Below, in pieces: positions 46,085 to 58,949 of a DNA stretch of 64,000 nt. Position numbers and translations under genes: made by a program. The notes below the pieces were generated by a model. It was not told the DNA's origin and ran no database searches. It was given only the letters and a program-made list of their open reading frames with translations. Source of the DNA: Seriola aureovittata. Its lineage: Eukaryota; Chordata; Actinopteri; Carangiformes; Carangidae. The stretch spans positions 12,765,835 to 12,829,834 of the forward strand of contig NC_079386.1 of the NCBI RefSeq assembly GCF_021018895.1. Direction: 5' to 3'. Each line of letters starts with the position of its first letter. The stretch's first letter is position 1.

Positions 46085-47531
46085 ACAGGTCAGGAGCTGC
46101 CGGTGCCATGGCAATGAGAAAACCTGCCCAGAATTTGGCCTTTACATGGCTCGAGTTAAAAATAAAAATAAAGGTTATTTTTTACTGCTTCACACACTCT
46201 AGCCAACTGACGCTGTCACTCTAACTTTGAAGAAAAAGTGATTTGCACTCCTCCTTTGAGTGCTCACAGTTTGAAAAGTTTACATGTTATGTAAAAACAG
46301 TTGTTGTGTTTTGGAGAGAGCAGAAGTTTTCCTCCGTTTTATAGTTTGAATCACATTTCTAAGTGCAGGTATGAGAGAGCTGGGTGACTCAGAAAAAAGG
46401 TGAAATTTTGTAGGAGAAAGGTGAAATTTTGTAGAAAAAAGGTGAAATTTTGAGGGTTTTTAAAGAAAATTCCAATGCATTCCTAATGCATTATTTATTC
46501 CCAGTATTTTGGGAATAAGTTACGCGCCAAAATTTGGCGGAAGAATAATAATAAGCCTGAGGAATATTAATAGATGCCTCGGAGCTGAGCACCCATGGCA
46601 CTAATTATTGTACTGTGGACGTGACTCAGCTAAAACTGTTAATCAACTTGTTTTCTGCCCCCGCACATAATGATTATGATCATACATACAAGAACATCTC
46701 GTACTGTGTTTTTAACTACAGAGATTTGATTTTCACTTTCAATCTGAGCCACACGTTTCTCAGAAATCACATGATTGCAGGACATAAGTTTGCTATTGTT
46801 TACCACTGCCATGGTGTAGATATTTGATTTTCACTTTCAATCTCTGCCACACGTTTCCAGAAATTCCCATGAGAACAATATCTACCCAAAAAAGTCACCT
46901 ACATTATTTTTTAGCTCCTTCATGTTTTCAAAACAAACAAAGAAAAAAAAATCACAGTTCAAGCTCATTTATTTTGTAGCTATGACACATGAATGTAAAA
47001 TGATAAATAGATATCATCTTTCTTCAAACTGTTAGATTTAAATTTACCATTTCTTTTGTTTATTAGTTGGTTTGTTTGGCCATGTTTTCTCATGCTGTTT
47101 GAGTATAATCATTATGTGTGAGGCAGGAAAGAAGTTGATAAACAGTTTTGTCACAACTGTCAGAACTTGAGAACAGGTCTTCTGTGTGTCATTGGGTGTG
47201 TGACTTTTTTCTTTGTTATGAAACACAAAGGAAAACTCTGTGAGACTGTGTTCAAAATTAGAAATCATCCTATCAGATTCCCCACAGCAAGTCTATCGTA
47301 CATTTCATATGTGTTGTTGGCTTTGATCTACTGGCTTTTGTCTTCTATGATCTTGCATACTGTGGAAGAACATTTTCTTTTAGTAATGAATGCGTCAGGA
47401 GTCATGAACACAAATCGAATCGATCTCAGCAACACGTTTACAGGAATGACTGCAGGAAAGACAGATGTGGTTTCTCTTTTAACATGTACAAGTGCAACAA
47501 ATGCAGTTTAGTTTGTAATATTTTGAATGAT
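44499..47531. other. Repeat-rich intergenic DNA, no gene recognised
   Basis: Holds an (AT)-type run (45375-45432), a (GCAC)n run (about 46055-46085), a threefold ~25 bp repeat around ggtgaaattttg (46398-46455), and two related segments (about 45640-45690 and 47340-47400). A 47.17-47.51 kb frame of 114 residues has no recognisable family. Confidence 0.45.
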
Positions 47532-47931
47532 TGTCAGGGTTTGAGGGGTAAGGCTGGACCCAAATGCAGCCAACACATGGGAGACGGTGCAGACAGGTTT
47601 ATTAAACTAACAAAATAACTTATAACACAAGCACAGGGAACCACAGGGGATGACAACAGGAGACATGAACAGACCGAAAACAAATTAGACATGGACAGCT
47701 CGGGGACAAACCAGACATGAACAGGCCACGTGAACAGATTGAGGATTAAACAGACATCAACAGATCAAGGAAAACCCAGAGAACAACAGAAGAACCAACA
47801 CAGACAAAGGGAAGCACAGACAGGAAGCAAAAACACTGAGACACACAAGGAAACCAATTACAAAATAAAACAGGAAGTGAGAAAAGTCCAAACAAACTAA
47901 CACAAAGTGTCTGCCATGGCAAACCATGACA
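47532..47931. mobile_element. Short TIR element, copy 1
   Basis: Ends TGTCAGGGTTTG and CAAACCATGACA are inverted repeats; ATGAT flanks both sides (target duplication). A second copy of the same element is at 48472-48950. No coding sequence; family not assigned. Confidence 0.7.
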
Positions 47932-48471
47932 ATGATTAGCTTTCCATTGTTTTCAATTTGAATTTTGAGACAATTTCTATGATTACTCGTAATAGTTACA
48001 TAGGCTATTGATTACCATGCAATCATACTATTACACACCATAAATTAACAGATTATCAATGGATTTAAAAAGTAGTGCTGATGTCTGAGCATCTTTGAAT
48101 GCATTGACTCACAATTTCATGAAGGTTAACAACAACATCTACCTGTTGGCATACCTTTTACATGGTCACCTACATTGTTTGTAGCTTCTTCATGTGTTTT
48201 ATAAGAAACAAAGAAAAAAAAAGTCACACGGCCATTGACAGAAAAAAACATGCTCTCAGTTCAGGCTCAGTTATTTCGTAGCTATGACACATGAATGTCA
48301 GATGAAAATAAATATCATGTTTCTTCAATCTGTCAGATTTGAATTTACCATTTCTTTTGTTTATTGGTTGGTTTGTTTGGCCATGTTTTCTCATTATCCT
48401 CTTTGAGTATAATCATTATGTGTGAGGCAGGAAAGAAGTTGATAAACAGTTTTGTCACAACTGTCACAGGG

Positions 48472-48950
48472 TTTGAGGGGTAAGGCTGGACCCAAATGCA
48501 GCCAACACATGGGAGACGGTGCAGAACGGTTTATTTAACAAAAGAACTTACACCCAACACTGGTGAAGCACAGGTAAACACGTGAACTCAAAACAGGACA
48601 CAGGAACAGGCAACATGAACAGACCGAGGACAAAGCACATATGAACAGACTGATGACAACCAGACACGTGAACCAACGAGGACAAACCCAGAAATCAACA
48701 GCGAGACAACAGAGAAAAAACCAACAAAGACAAAAGGGAGCACAAAGACTATATAGAGAAGGGAGGCGAGGGTGATTGAACACAGGTGAAACACATTAGG
48801 GCGGGGCAGACAATCACCACACAGAAACAGGACCAAGACAAGAAGCAAAAACACTGAGACACACAAGGAAACCAATTACAAAATAAAACAGGAAGTGAGA
48901 AAAGTCCAAACAAAACTAACAAAAGGTGTCTGCCATAGCAAACCATGTCA
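48472..48950. mobile_element. Short TIR element, copy 2
   Basis: Shares the starting block gggtttgaggggtaaggctg and the end tgtctgccatagcaaaccat with copy 1. The ~270 bp before each copy (about 46900-47160 and 48190-48465) are also duplicated, so element and flank were duplicated in part together. Confidence 0.7.
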
Positions 48951-49160
48951 AGTTTTAGCTAAGTCAGGTTCACAGTAAGTAATATTCATGACTTAACTCT
49001 ATTTCCTATCAAATAAAACCTCACATAAAAAAATACAGTTTGAATGAATTATTTTTCACATTAAAATGATCATTTATACGTGTAATATTTTACACAGGGG
49101 GAAAAGCCATCAAAGTTACAGTTTAGTTGTCAGTTGTAAGTCTCTCAACACTTTAGGTTT

Positions 49161-49792
49161 TTAAAGGTTCCTGTGATCCTCTGGGACAGTGTGGATCCTG
49201 ATCCTGCAGGAGCCACATTTCCTGTAAGACACCATGAGTGCAGCCAGGAGACACACAGCAGCAGTGAAGCAGAGCGCTGTGGCTCCAGTGATCTGTGTAG
49301 GAGGTCTGAGCGGAGACCAGGTCCCATCCTGGACTGAAGTCAACGTCTCATAGGGGTCACTGAACAGAAATCAGTTAAGTTAGTATGAGTTACAGGTTAT
49401 TGTAAACCAAGAGGGGGCTTTTTAAAATCATACTTGCCTTGTGTAAGAAGCTGGAAATGTACTGACATCATCTGAGGGAGGAGTAATGTCAGAGTACAGG
49501 CATAACCTCCTGTCAGGGCACAAGACTAAACCCTGAAATCCTTTTATCTGGGAAGTAAAAACAGCAAAGAAAATTAATGATGATTAAATGTCAAATGAGA
49601 ACTTTTAACAAACCCCACTGATTTCCAGCTTTCTATAGTCACACGTTGGGGTCATGTTACCTGAATTGTGCCTCCTGCTGGACAGTCCACCCACTCAGAG
49701 CCAGTGACCTGGATTTGGAACCTGTTTGGTCCAGTACACCTGTGTCTGTAACAGCGGCCCTCCACTGAGCTGTTAACCACAAGAAATTGACT
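49161..49792 (-). pseudogene. 3' end of a leishmanolysin-like metallopeptidase (CIROP/LMLN2-like)
   Basis: Three minus-strand exons, 49792-49661, 49547-49438 and 49359-49161, join in phase. They encode the cysteine-rich C-terminal part of M8 peptidases (GRCYRHRC, then WVDCPAGGTIQ, then GFQGLVLCPDRRLC), a transmembrane helix (ALCFTAAVCLLAALMVSYR) and a short cytosolic end. The membrane anchor favours the ciliated left-right organizer metallopeptidase over LMLN. The middle exon uses a GC donor (ACAAG|GCAAGT). I found no upstream exons and no HExxH catalytic motif between 49.8 kb and USP-3, so this is either a truncated copy or a gene whose 5' part I could not recognise. Confidence 0.62.
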
Positions 49793-49877
49793 CTGGTTGT
49801 AAAAGAAAGGCAGGAGGAGTAAGAAGGAAATAATGGAAAGGGTTCGGAAAACACAGGCGACATGCATTCACCTACAT

Positions 49878-50626
49878 CATATGTGTCAAACTCAAGGCCC
49901 GCGGGCCAAATATGGCCCGCCACGTCATTTTATGTGGCCCGCGAGAGCTTAAAAGGTCTGATTATCTTATAATAAATCAGTCAAAGGGTGCATTGACCAT
50001 AAACTACATTTCCCATAATGCATGCCGATCATGTTACCCGTGAAGTAACGGCATCCCCCCACTATATTGCAGTGTTTCCACATCAGTGCCATTTTCCGAA
50101 TTAAGAAATACAAACAATGATCCCAAAATGTCCATATGTAATATTTGTAAGTTGAATAATAAAAATCCAGAGTTATTTAATATTAAGGAGTAGTTGCATT
50201 TATTTTACATTACATTTAACTGTGGAATACGTTTCGCCTCTTTTCCAAGCGGCTTCATCAGTTCTTATGTATTGGTCTCTCTAGTCCGCACTAGTCTGAC
50301 TAGTCAGACTAGTGCGGACTAGAGAGACTAGTCAGACTAGTGCGGACTAGAGAGACTAGTGCGGACTAGTGCGGACTAGAGAGACCAATACATAAGAACT
50401 GATGAAGCCGCTTGGATAAGAGGCGAAACGTCTTCCACAGACAAATACAAGTCCAGTTGCCTTCGATTTAATCTGAGAAAGAGATAACTATGACCTGGAC
50501 GAATGAGAATTTACACAGACATATTACATTTAGCTACATTTATACTGCCTCAAAGTTACATCTGGCCCTTTGAGGGCAACCATTATGCTGATGTGGCCCT
50601 CCGTGAAAATGAGTTTGACACCCCTG
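49878..50626. mobile_element. hAT-type element containing a large hairpin
   Basis: Left end catatgTGTCAAACTC and right end GAGTTTGACAcccctg are the usual hAT termini, with GGCCCGC sub-terminal motifs. The flanking 8 bp are too diverged to prove a target duplication. It carries a nested palindrome at 50222-50438. Confidence 0.75.
50222..50438. repeat. ~217 bp palindrome with tandem actagtc/gcggact core
   Basis: The left arm (gtggaatacgtttcgcctc... through attggtctct) pairs with the right arm (agagaccaat... through aggcgaaacg). Between them short units such as agtgcggactagagagacta repeat in both orientations. Confidence 0.85.
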
Positions 50627-53600
50627 GTCTATAGCATTACTTAATCCGAAATAAACAACATGAACTCAAACAAAGTCACAAAGATAATGGAGTAAATGTT
50701 TTCTTACCTGATATTTTTGCAGGCTATAAATTCACTTAACTTTTCTTAGGTGACCAAACAGATTCTGTCCAACCTTTCCTAATATTCCAGTTCTCCATTA
50801 ACAACCTACATCTCAAACTTGCTCAAAATAAGAATTTGGCAGACCTAGTAGCAGTGAGGTGTGCCGTCGGCCAGCAGCAGCACTCCCACTCAACACTTAT
50901 TCTCAAATTTGACCGGTGAGAGGCGCACACAGCTGTCAGTGGCCAGTTGCCTTGATGACAGTCAGATCAACCAATCATGTTCAAATGTTCACGATGAGAC
51001 AGCCAATAGCATTTGTTTCAGTGTGGTAACATAGCAACAATAGGAAAATATGATTTTTTTGAAATATGAAAGAAATGTGTGTATTTAGTTGTATTTGTAG
51101 GTTATTTAATTTTGACCAATTAGGTCAAATATTGTTTTTGTAGGGTATGAATAAAAAATTAATAATGTATGGTAAAGTTTTATTGATACCTATGGGTTTA
51201 CACAGACAAAAACACAGAGTACAGTATATAGAATACTATATTTTAGTGTTTGCAAAATGACCGAATATCTAGTTTATTGAACAAGTTTCCCTGAGCTGAA
51301 TGAATCAGGTGGCCACAGCAAATGAATTGGTCACTGTCAAATTTGTACTGTTTTCTTTTATGGTATATGGTGCATACACAAATACACAGCTTAGTAAAGT
51401 CTAGGCAGGAAGACAACAGCAAGAAGCACCTGGGTTCAGCTTCAACCCTGGTTCTTTCTTGCATGTGTTGCTTGCATGTTCTCCTTGTGTTTAATTAATC
51501 AAGGACTCTAAATTGTCCATAGGTTTGAATGTGTGTGAGTGTGCGTGATTGTGTGTTGTGTGATAAACCATTTTCCTGCTTTCCTTCCAGTACATGCTTG
51601 GATATGTTCCAGTACTTCAAACTTTTTTTGTTTGAAGTTTGAATGTTTGATGTAATGAAAAAAAAGTTTCCCACATTTGCATCCAGAATTACAAAGTTTG
51701 AATGTAAAAGTGCACATAAATGCAAAACTAATGATTTACCCCTAAAATTACAGAGAAAAACTTTTAATTGTTAGTATGGACATTAACCTTTTATAATAAC
51801 AAGCTACATTTTTAATTACAGATAATTACTTCTTACATAGATTTGTATGTAATTTAAGAAAGCAGAAAAAACTGTATAAATAATACAGTAATTTTTCTTT
51901 ACAAAAATGGGATATAAATGTAATTCATTATTATTGGCATAATGCTAAAAATAAAAGTTTGGCTGTTAATTCACGGATAATTTCTGTAATTTTACAGACT
52001 TTTGTACACAATTTAAAAAAACAGAAAACTACTGTAAAATAAGTTGTTTGTTTTTTTTACAGTGTGGATTTTCTGCTAAAACACCAGAGGGAGACACAGA
52101 AATAAAGCAAACTCACTGATTGACCTGAAGATTAGCGGATGAATAAACAGGATGAAGGGAGCAGTGGGCCTCTTCGATTAATAATTCTTTTCTTTTTCTA
52201 TTTCTTTCACATTATATTTATTTTTCTAATTTAATAATGTAATAATAATAATAATAATAATGTAGTAACCTACACATAAACTAAAAGATATCTAGATATC
52301 TAGTCAAGTTTACATTTGAATTTTATTTCCTCCTACAATCTTTTGTTTGAAACCATTTTATATGTTACATCCAGTATTATTTATGTATCTCTGAACAATT
52401 CTTAAAAAGTATTCTTAAAAAATAAAATGTCAATACACTTCAACTGTATAAATTGCAAAATTGAAGAAAGTGAGAACAACAAGTGAAGTCATTAAAGTCC
52501 TTTTCGTTGCATTACTTTCTATTACAAACTGATGGAATAAATCCACACTTTTATCTGAAACAACCCTCTCTCTTTTTCATTTGCTTTTCGTTTCCTGTGG
52601 CAAGCAGGAAGTTATGTATTTTACATTAACGAAAAAACAGAAAAGGTGATCTGTTAAACAGACTGAACAAGACTAAACAAAGAGTGCTATCTACAGACAG
52701 TCAGAATAGACATATCTATCAAGTACAGTGCAGAATGGCTTAGCATCTATTAACAAGACGAGGTCCAAATCTAGCATCCGGCTGGACTGCGTATGGTAAA
52801 TACAAAATTGAGGACATAGTTGAAATCTGTTGTGGAACCTGTAAACCAATGACATCATTGCGTCACAGTTTTATTCTGCCCAGTGTCAGCTGGTATCAGC
52901 TCTTTGTCTGTTGACTTCTCTCTTTCGCTCTGTGTCCACATATACAGTATTTAAATATAGCCCAATTCCCAATAAAGCTGTTCTCATGGGCCATTAAGAG
53001 TGACAACATTTTGTTGTATAACAGTAGCGCTGTCTATCAAAATCACCAAACACATAGATTAAAGACAACAGAAAAGAAGATTTTGGCTAAATTTACATAC
53101 AAAATTATAGCTCAAGGAGAAAGTTAGAAGCAACAGAATATCTTTCTTCTACCTCCGTTTGGGTAATAAACGGCTGCTCCGCCTCTCTGCCACCGACTGA
53201 ACAGAGTAGTAGAGTGTTGTGCCTTTGTTTTGTTTTTTTAAAGTCACTGAAGAGGTTGGACAAACTGTTAATCTAGCGACAAAGGCATCAAGTTGGCAAT
53301 ACTGCTTGTTTGCCCCAATTCGTTTTGAAAGGGCAGTGACTAATGGGAAAAATCCAACACTCGTCTGGTTGACCAATGGTGTAACTTGATCACTTAATGA
53401 GTCAGGTAATCAGTCATGGAGAATGGTGTTTATAGGTCTGGTCTTTATGGATGACCAGGGATGTCCCAGGAAAAGTAATAAAGCACTTCCTTAATTTCAT
53501 ATTTTAATATGAAAATAGAATTGTAAAAATAATTTATAAATGAACAATTAATCCATCAATAATAACAAAAACAGCATAAACACTCATTAAATGAACCTTT

Positions 53601-54031
53601 CAGAAATACATTTCTTAATTCATGAATAAATAATAAAATTTGAAAAACTATTTGAAAAGGCAATTTAAAACTGGGAATACATACATTCTTATTTTTAATG
53701 CCTATTAAAATATGAAATTAAAAAAATTGTTTATTACTTTTCCTGTGACATCTATTGTCCTCCAATGGCACTGCTCGTTGTGGGTCCACCAAAAAATAAG
53801 AGAATCTTGTGGATTACCCGAACATGCAGTGTTGCAAATTAACAATTTTCATCATCCTGGACAAAATGTGTACTTTGTGCTTGTTTTCTGTCCTTTTCTG
53901 TTTCCATGATCATTTCCTTTTTCAGTGATTTTGACTGTGAATTTGTTTAGATAGAAGATCAGTCTTTCAGGTTCAAACCTTTTAAGGCCTTTGAGAAACT
54001 GGTAATATCATCTCCCTCACCATTCCTTTTC
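50627..54031. other. Intergenic, no gene recognised
   Basis: AT-rich DNA with short simple repeats (for example (TAA)n near 52240). No exon of the metallopeptidase and no UBL, USP or RBR exon was found. Confidence 0.4.
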
Positions 54032-57000
54032 TTAGCGACTTTCTCTTTTTGTTTTTTGCCTTTTTTTTTTTCCTCTCTTCCCACCTGTCTTGCCATGAAC
54101 TTCTCCCACAATCTGTTTCTCCTGTCTCTGTTGCTGATTTTGTTGATGATGTGAAGTATAAGACTGAGCAGAGGTGACACCCTTTGTAGTACATGCTGCC
54201 TTCTTCCCGCCATCAGCTCCAGTTCTGTCTATCTTCTCATGTCTTTGTTTGCCACAATCTTCCTCTTTGGAAGTCAACGCGTCTCTGGTGTCTTGAGTCA
54301 AAGCGTCTGCAGCATGCACTGGGAAGGTAAACCAGAGAGAGAGATAAAATCAATTCTGACAGACTATCAGTGTCGCCCAATCATTCAAACCACACCACAG
54401 TAAGCTTAATGAAAAAGTTTGGCATCTTACTTTTCTTTTTCCTGTAGAAAAGAAGATAAGCACTCTGGGATCTGATGGGACAAATGTGCGAAGGCAAGGT
54501 CATTGTCATATTCAGCAAATGTATGGTGGGGAAAAAAAGACAAATTAAGTCTTACCTCTTCTTATTGTCATGCACCTGGAATGGCGGGTAACGAAGCTGT
54601 TGGTGAAAGGAATAACAGGTTTCCCCATTATTATCATTTTTTACCATCTACCACCTGACTGCACAACTAAGTGTTGAAGCACTGCTGCTTTGGGATCAAT
54701 AACACTGAAGAAAAGGTGATCAGTCTTACCGGTGTGACAGTGGTATCATTGAAGTTATACCATCTCTCATCCTCCTGGGACTTGATTGTAGCAGTGTAAT
54801 GTCCACCTCTCAGATCTCCAAAATGATCCACAAACGCGTACAGGTCATACGTCTGACTCTGATCACCAGTGGAAAAATAGGACAGAAATCAGGATGAGGA
54901 AATAAAAAATAATGAGTTGTGATAAAATATTAAAATGTATATACAATATACCTGTGGTATCTGTAGGGTGTAGGGAACCTCCACACTGCAGTTTATCTTC
55001 ACATGTTCCATGCGACGGTCGTCAAACTTAAATCTCTTCAGCAGCAGCGTCAGAACTTCTGGATGCTCGTTTATTACAAATTCCTAATTGAGACACACAA
55101 ATACAATAAAATAAATTGCTAAGTTTGAGCAATAAAGTACAATAAATGCAAAAAAAACCAAAAAAACAATCATTGCAAGATGACACACTGAGTATATTTT
55201 TTTCTTTTACATTTGAAAAATGAAATCACTGTAGACTGGTTGGCCATAGAGAATTGTCACTACTGCATTTTTGAAAAGCTGAGCAACTGTATATCACTCA
55301 TTCTAAGCTGTTTCATTTCTGTTAGTTGTTGTACTACTTTTAGCAGGGCAACCCACAATCCCACCCCTTGGTGAGTTGAGGAGGGGCAATCCACTCTCCA
55401 TTTGGTATCCTCTTCATGCATAATACCTTTAGTAATGACAAGGTCATTAAAAGGAGCTCACTGCCAGGTGTAGCTAGTGTGCACCTTATGAATGTGATGA
55501 TCCACTCAGAAGTACCCTCATCTACAGAGTTTAGTGCTCAGTAGGTAGAGTTATCATTAGCATTATCTATAGGATGCTAATAAGTAGGCAGAAAACGATA
55601 GAGTTTTAGTTTTAATTTGATTTGAGAGAGTCATGAGTTTTTCCCCATTAAATAGAAATATACATGAATGTAGGTGAAGTAAGTAACCAAAAATGTACAG
55701 CTGAGAAAGTTGATGGTTATGGGGTGGCTTATTGTAGTAGGGCTAGTTAAGTCAAGAGCTTGTTCTAGGCATGGGGGAATATGATCCCCTCACTTTTCTC
55801 TAGTCTGTGATTCTCTAATTTTTAAAGAAAATCTCCTTAAAAATGCCCTGTGATGAGGGTTGATAAATATATTGAAACTCTCATCTGGGTTGCCTGTAGT
55901 TGTGGGGTAGAAGTATTATCATACTCTCCACACAAAGTGTTTGCAAATGTTGTGAAACAGTATCTCTGTAAGTTTGTGTCTCATTTTGTTTGATGTGGGT
56001 ACTCAGATTTGTGAATGTATGCAGGGATCTTAATGTGTACGCACTGAAAAAATCAGTGTAGATGGCATTTTATTAATGAGTCAAAATTTTAAGTAATTAG
56101 CTTCGAGTTCAAAATATGCCTCTTAATTGGCTGTCTTTTTCATGGGACGTTTGTCATTCTTCAATTCAACAAAGAAAAGTAAAAAAAAAAAATTGCAAAC
56201 ACTAGAATAAAGTTAATGGCTACTAGTGTGGCAGTACTACCTTAATGTAGGTCAGATCAATTTTACTCTGGACAGTTTACAGCAAAGCCAATCGCTCCCA
56301 CGGACCTTGACTCTTTTTGTGGATTTGTATTGGACTGCTGACATTTCAGCTAAAAGCAAGCATGCTAACGCTGTAAACAAAAAGGACTGGAGACTCCGGC
56401 CAAACTAAACAAAGAAAGGAAGACAATGGGCCAACCATGCAGTGGGCCGTCGCGTCGAATGCACCGGCTTGACTTGCCCCCAACTCACAACTTTGCCCAA
56501 ATATGTCACCGTAGCTTGACCAAATTGACACTTTTTAAGTTAAATTAAGTGTGAGATTGGCATCACGCAGCCTTCAAAACACTGCAGGAAGCTGCTGAAT
56601 GTGGTCATCCCACGAACTCCAATAGACCACAACGTCATCCAAATATGCTTCGCATCCTGACAAGCCCGACAAGACTGTTTACCAAGCACCAAAATGTAGC
56701 TGGCGCATTACCCACGCCAAATGGCATCACTGTGTACTGCAAGAAAGTGTCAGGGGTTGCAAAGCAGAGCTCTCCCGTGAGACGTGAAAGTTTTATAGAC
56801 TGACCACATCCTCATTCTGGACATGAGTCAAATGCGGAAAATACTCATTAAGTTTGGATTTCAAAAATTTTCAACCGTCCTTGGACAACAGCACTGGACG
56901 GACCAACAACATCCTCAACATCAGACAAGGCTCGAGGGGTGTCTCCCTGGGATCAGCACTGGACAGCGCCGCGGCAAACTGAGCCTCATCAGTAAAATTC

Positions 57001-58916
57001 AGCACCGGACAGCGCCATAACAGTTTTGCCCTCTTCACAGACAGAAGACAAAGAGACAGATTCTCTGCCCAGGTAAGGCTTCAACATGTTAACATGACAC
57101 AATCTACTTCACCGCCGACGTTCCGGAGTGGCAACTACAGTATTTAGTCCCGGTCACTCACTTTTTCCTTGCTACATAGGGGCCAGTGTAACGTGCCTCC
57201 GAAGCAGAACCGAGAATGGGCAACAATACCAATACTTTATCGCCCCATGTTCAATTGCCCCCTGACTCTCTGGGTGATATGGATAAAGAGGGTATGGTGG
57301 TATGATCTGATTTGGTTTACAAGAGACTTGGCACACATGACATGTTTTGCAGTACTGGCGCACGTCCAGTTTTAATCCTGGCCAGAAAGAAACATCGCTG
57401 GAAACTGTCATAAATTTTTATTAACGCCTAAATGGCCAGCAAGTGGATTATCGTGTGCCAATTTGAAGATTTCATGCCGGTGCATTTTTGGGACTACAAT
57501 TTCTGTCACAACACCCCAATCATACGGTGGCCCTGAAGGGCAAATGACACCAACAAAAAGGAAAACACAATAACATTAACAAAAACACAACAACAAAAAG
57601 GAAACACAACGACACTAACAAAAACACAACGACAAAAAGGAAACACAACATTAACAAAAACACAACAACAAAAAGGAAACACAACGACATTAACAAAAAC
57701 ACAACGACATTAACAAAAACACGACAAAAAGGAAAACACAACAACATTAACAAAAAACGACATTAACAAAAACACAACAAAAAGGAAACACAATGACATT
57801 AACAAAAACACAATGACAAAAAGGAAAACACAACGACATTAACAAAAACACAACGACATTAACAAAACACAACAAAAAGGAAAACACAACAACAAAAAGG
57901 AAACACAACGACACTAACAAAAACACAACGACAAAAAGGAAACACAACGACATTAACAAAAACACGACAAAAAGGAAAACACAACAACATTAACAAAAAC
58001 ACAACAAAAAGGAAAACACAACAACATTAACAAAATCACAACAACAAAAAGGAAACACAACGACATTAACAAAAACACAACGACATTAACAAAAACACAA
58101 CGACATTAACAAAAACACAACGACATTAACAAAAACACAACGACAAAAAGGAAAACACAACAAAAAGGAAACACAATGACATTAACAAAAACAACGACAT
58201 TAAAAAAACACAACGACATTAATTACTAACAGAAAGGGTAGGTACCTGCTATGACAAGGATCATTGGTGATTGGACGAAAGCACATCCGTTTGTTTAACA
58301 GGTATTTTCAAGGCTGCTTTATGCCATACCAGGTAGTTTACGGCTCGGGCGGACTTCATTTAGAAGAGTGACAAAGATGTATTGCCCTCATTGTGGCAAT
58401 GTATGTCAATATGGCTCGTCTCACCTGTGCGAGTGGGGAATAATTCTTTCTCCTAAACAACCCTGCTTCTCGTAACCGTGTCTTAAGAGTGCGAACACTC
58501 ATTGTGATGTAGTGAAAGGTGGACAGCATGTCAACTATCACCTCATATGTATGCCCCGCATCAAAATAATGCCTGATAACTTCTTCTTCTGTAGTAGCCA
58601 TGTTTGCATCCGTGCCGTGAACTACCTGGTATGGCGTAAAGCAGACTTCCCCACCTTTTAAACAGACGGACGTGCTTTCGTCCAATCACCAATGATCATT
58701 GTCATAGCAGGTACCCCCCCCCCCCCAACTACCTAAACCAAACTAAACCTAAACAGTACAAATAACGAATAACAGGACTACTGGTCATCTCCAGCCCAAA
58801 TTAATGCAACAAACTAAAATAACAAAGCCCCACAGCACCTAAACGTGCGTGGAAGAAAGAACCCTGCTTGGGGAAGGAAAAGATGACAAAGAACCCTCAC
58901 CACAGGTACCGCTGTC

Positions 58917-58949
<33 letters not shown>

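Noticed and set aside
46052..46085. GC-rich repeat as a CpG-island promoter
   Set aside because: It is a simple (GCAC)n run without a gene start nearby.
48535..48946. Reverse hydrophobic frames in the 48.5-48.9 kb region
   Set aside because: They lie within copy 2 of a non-coding TIR element and are not conserved in copy 1.
52585..52600. GGAAACGAAAAG as an ISRE
   Set aside because: The two GAAA-like halves are not spaced by two bases, and no gene start lies nearby.
53149..53376. 75-residue reverse frame as a missing metallopeptidase exon
   Set aside because: No HExxH motif, no cysteine pattern of the family and no convincing splice sites.
57520..57965. Hydrophobic reverse open frames resembling repeated membrane helices
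   Set aside because: They fall entirely within the cacaacgacattaac minisatellite.
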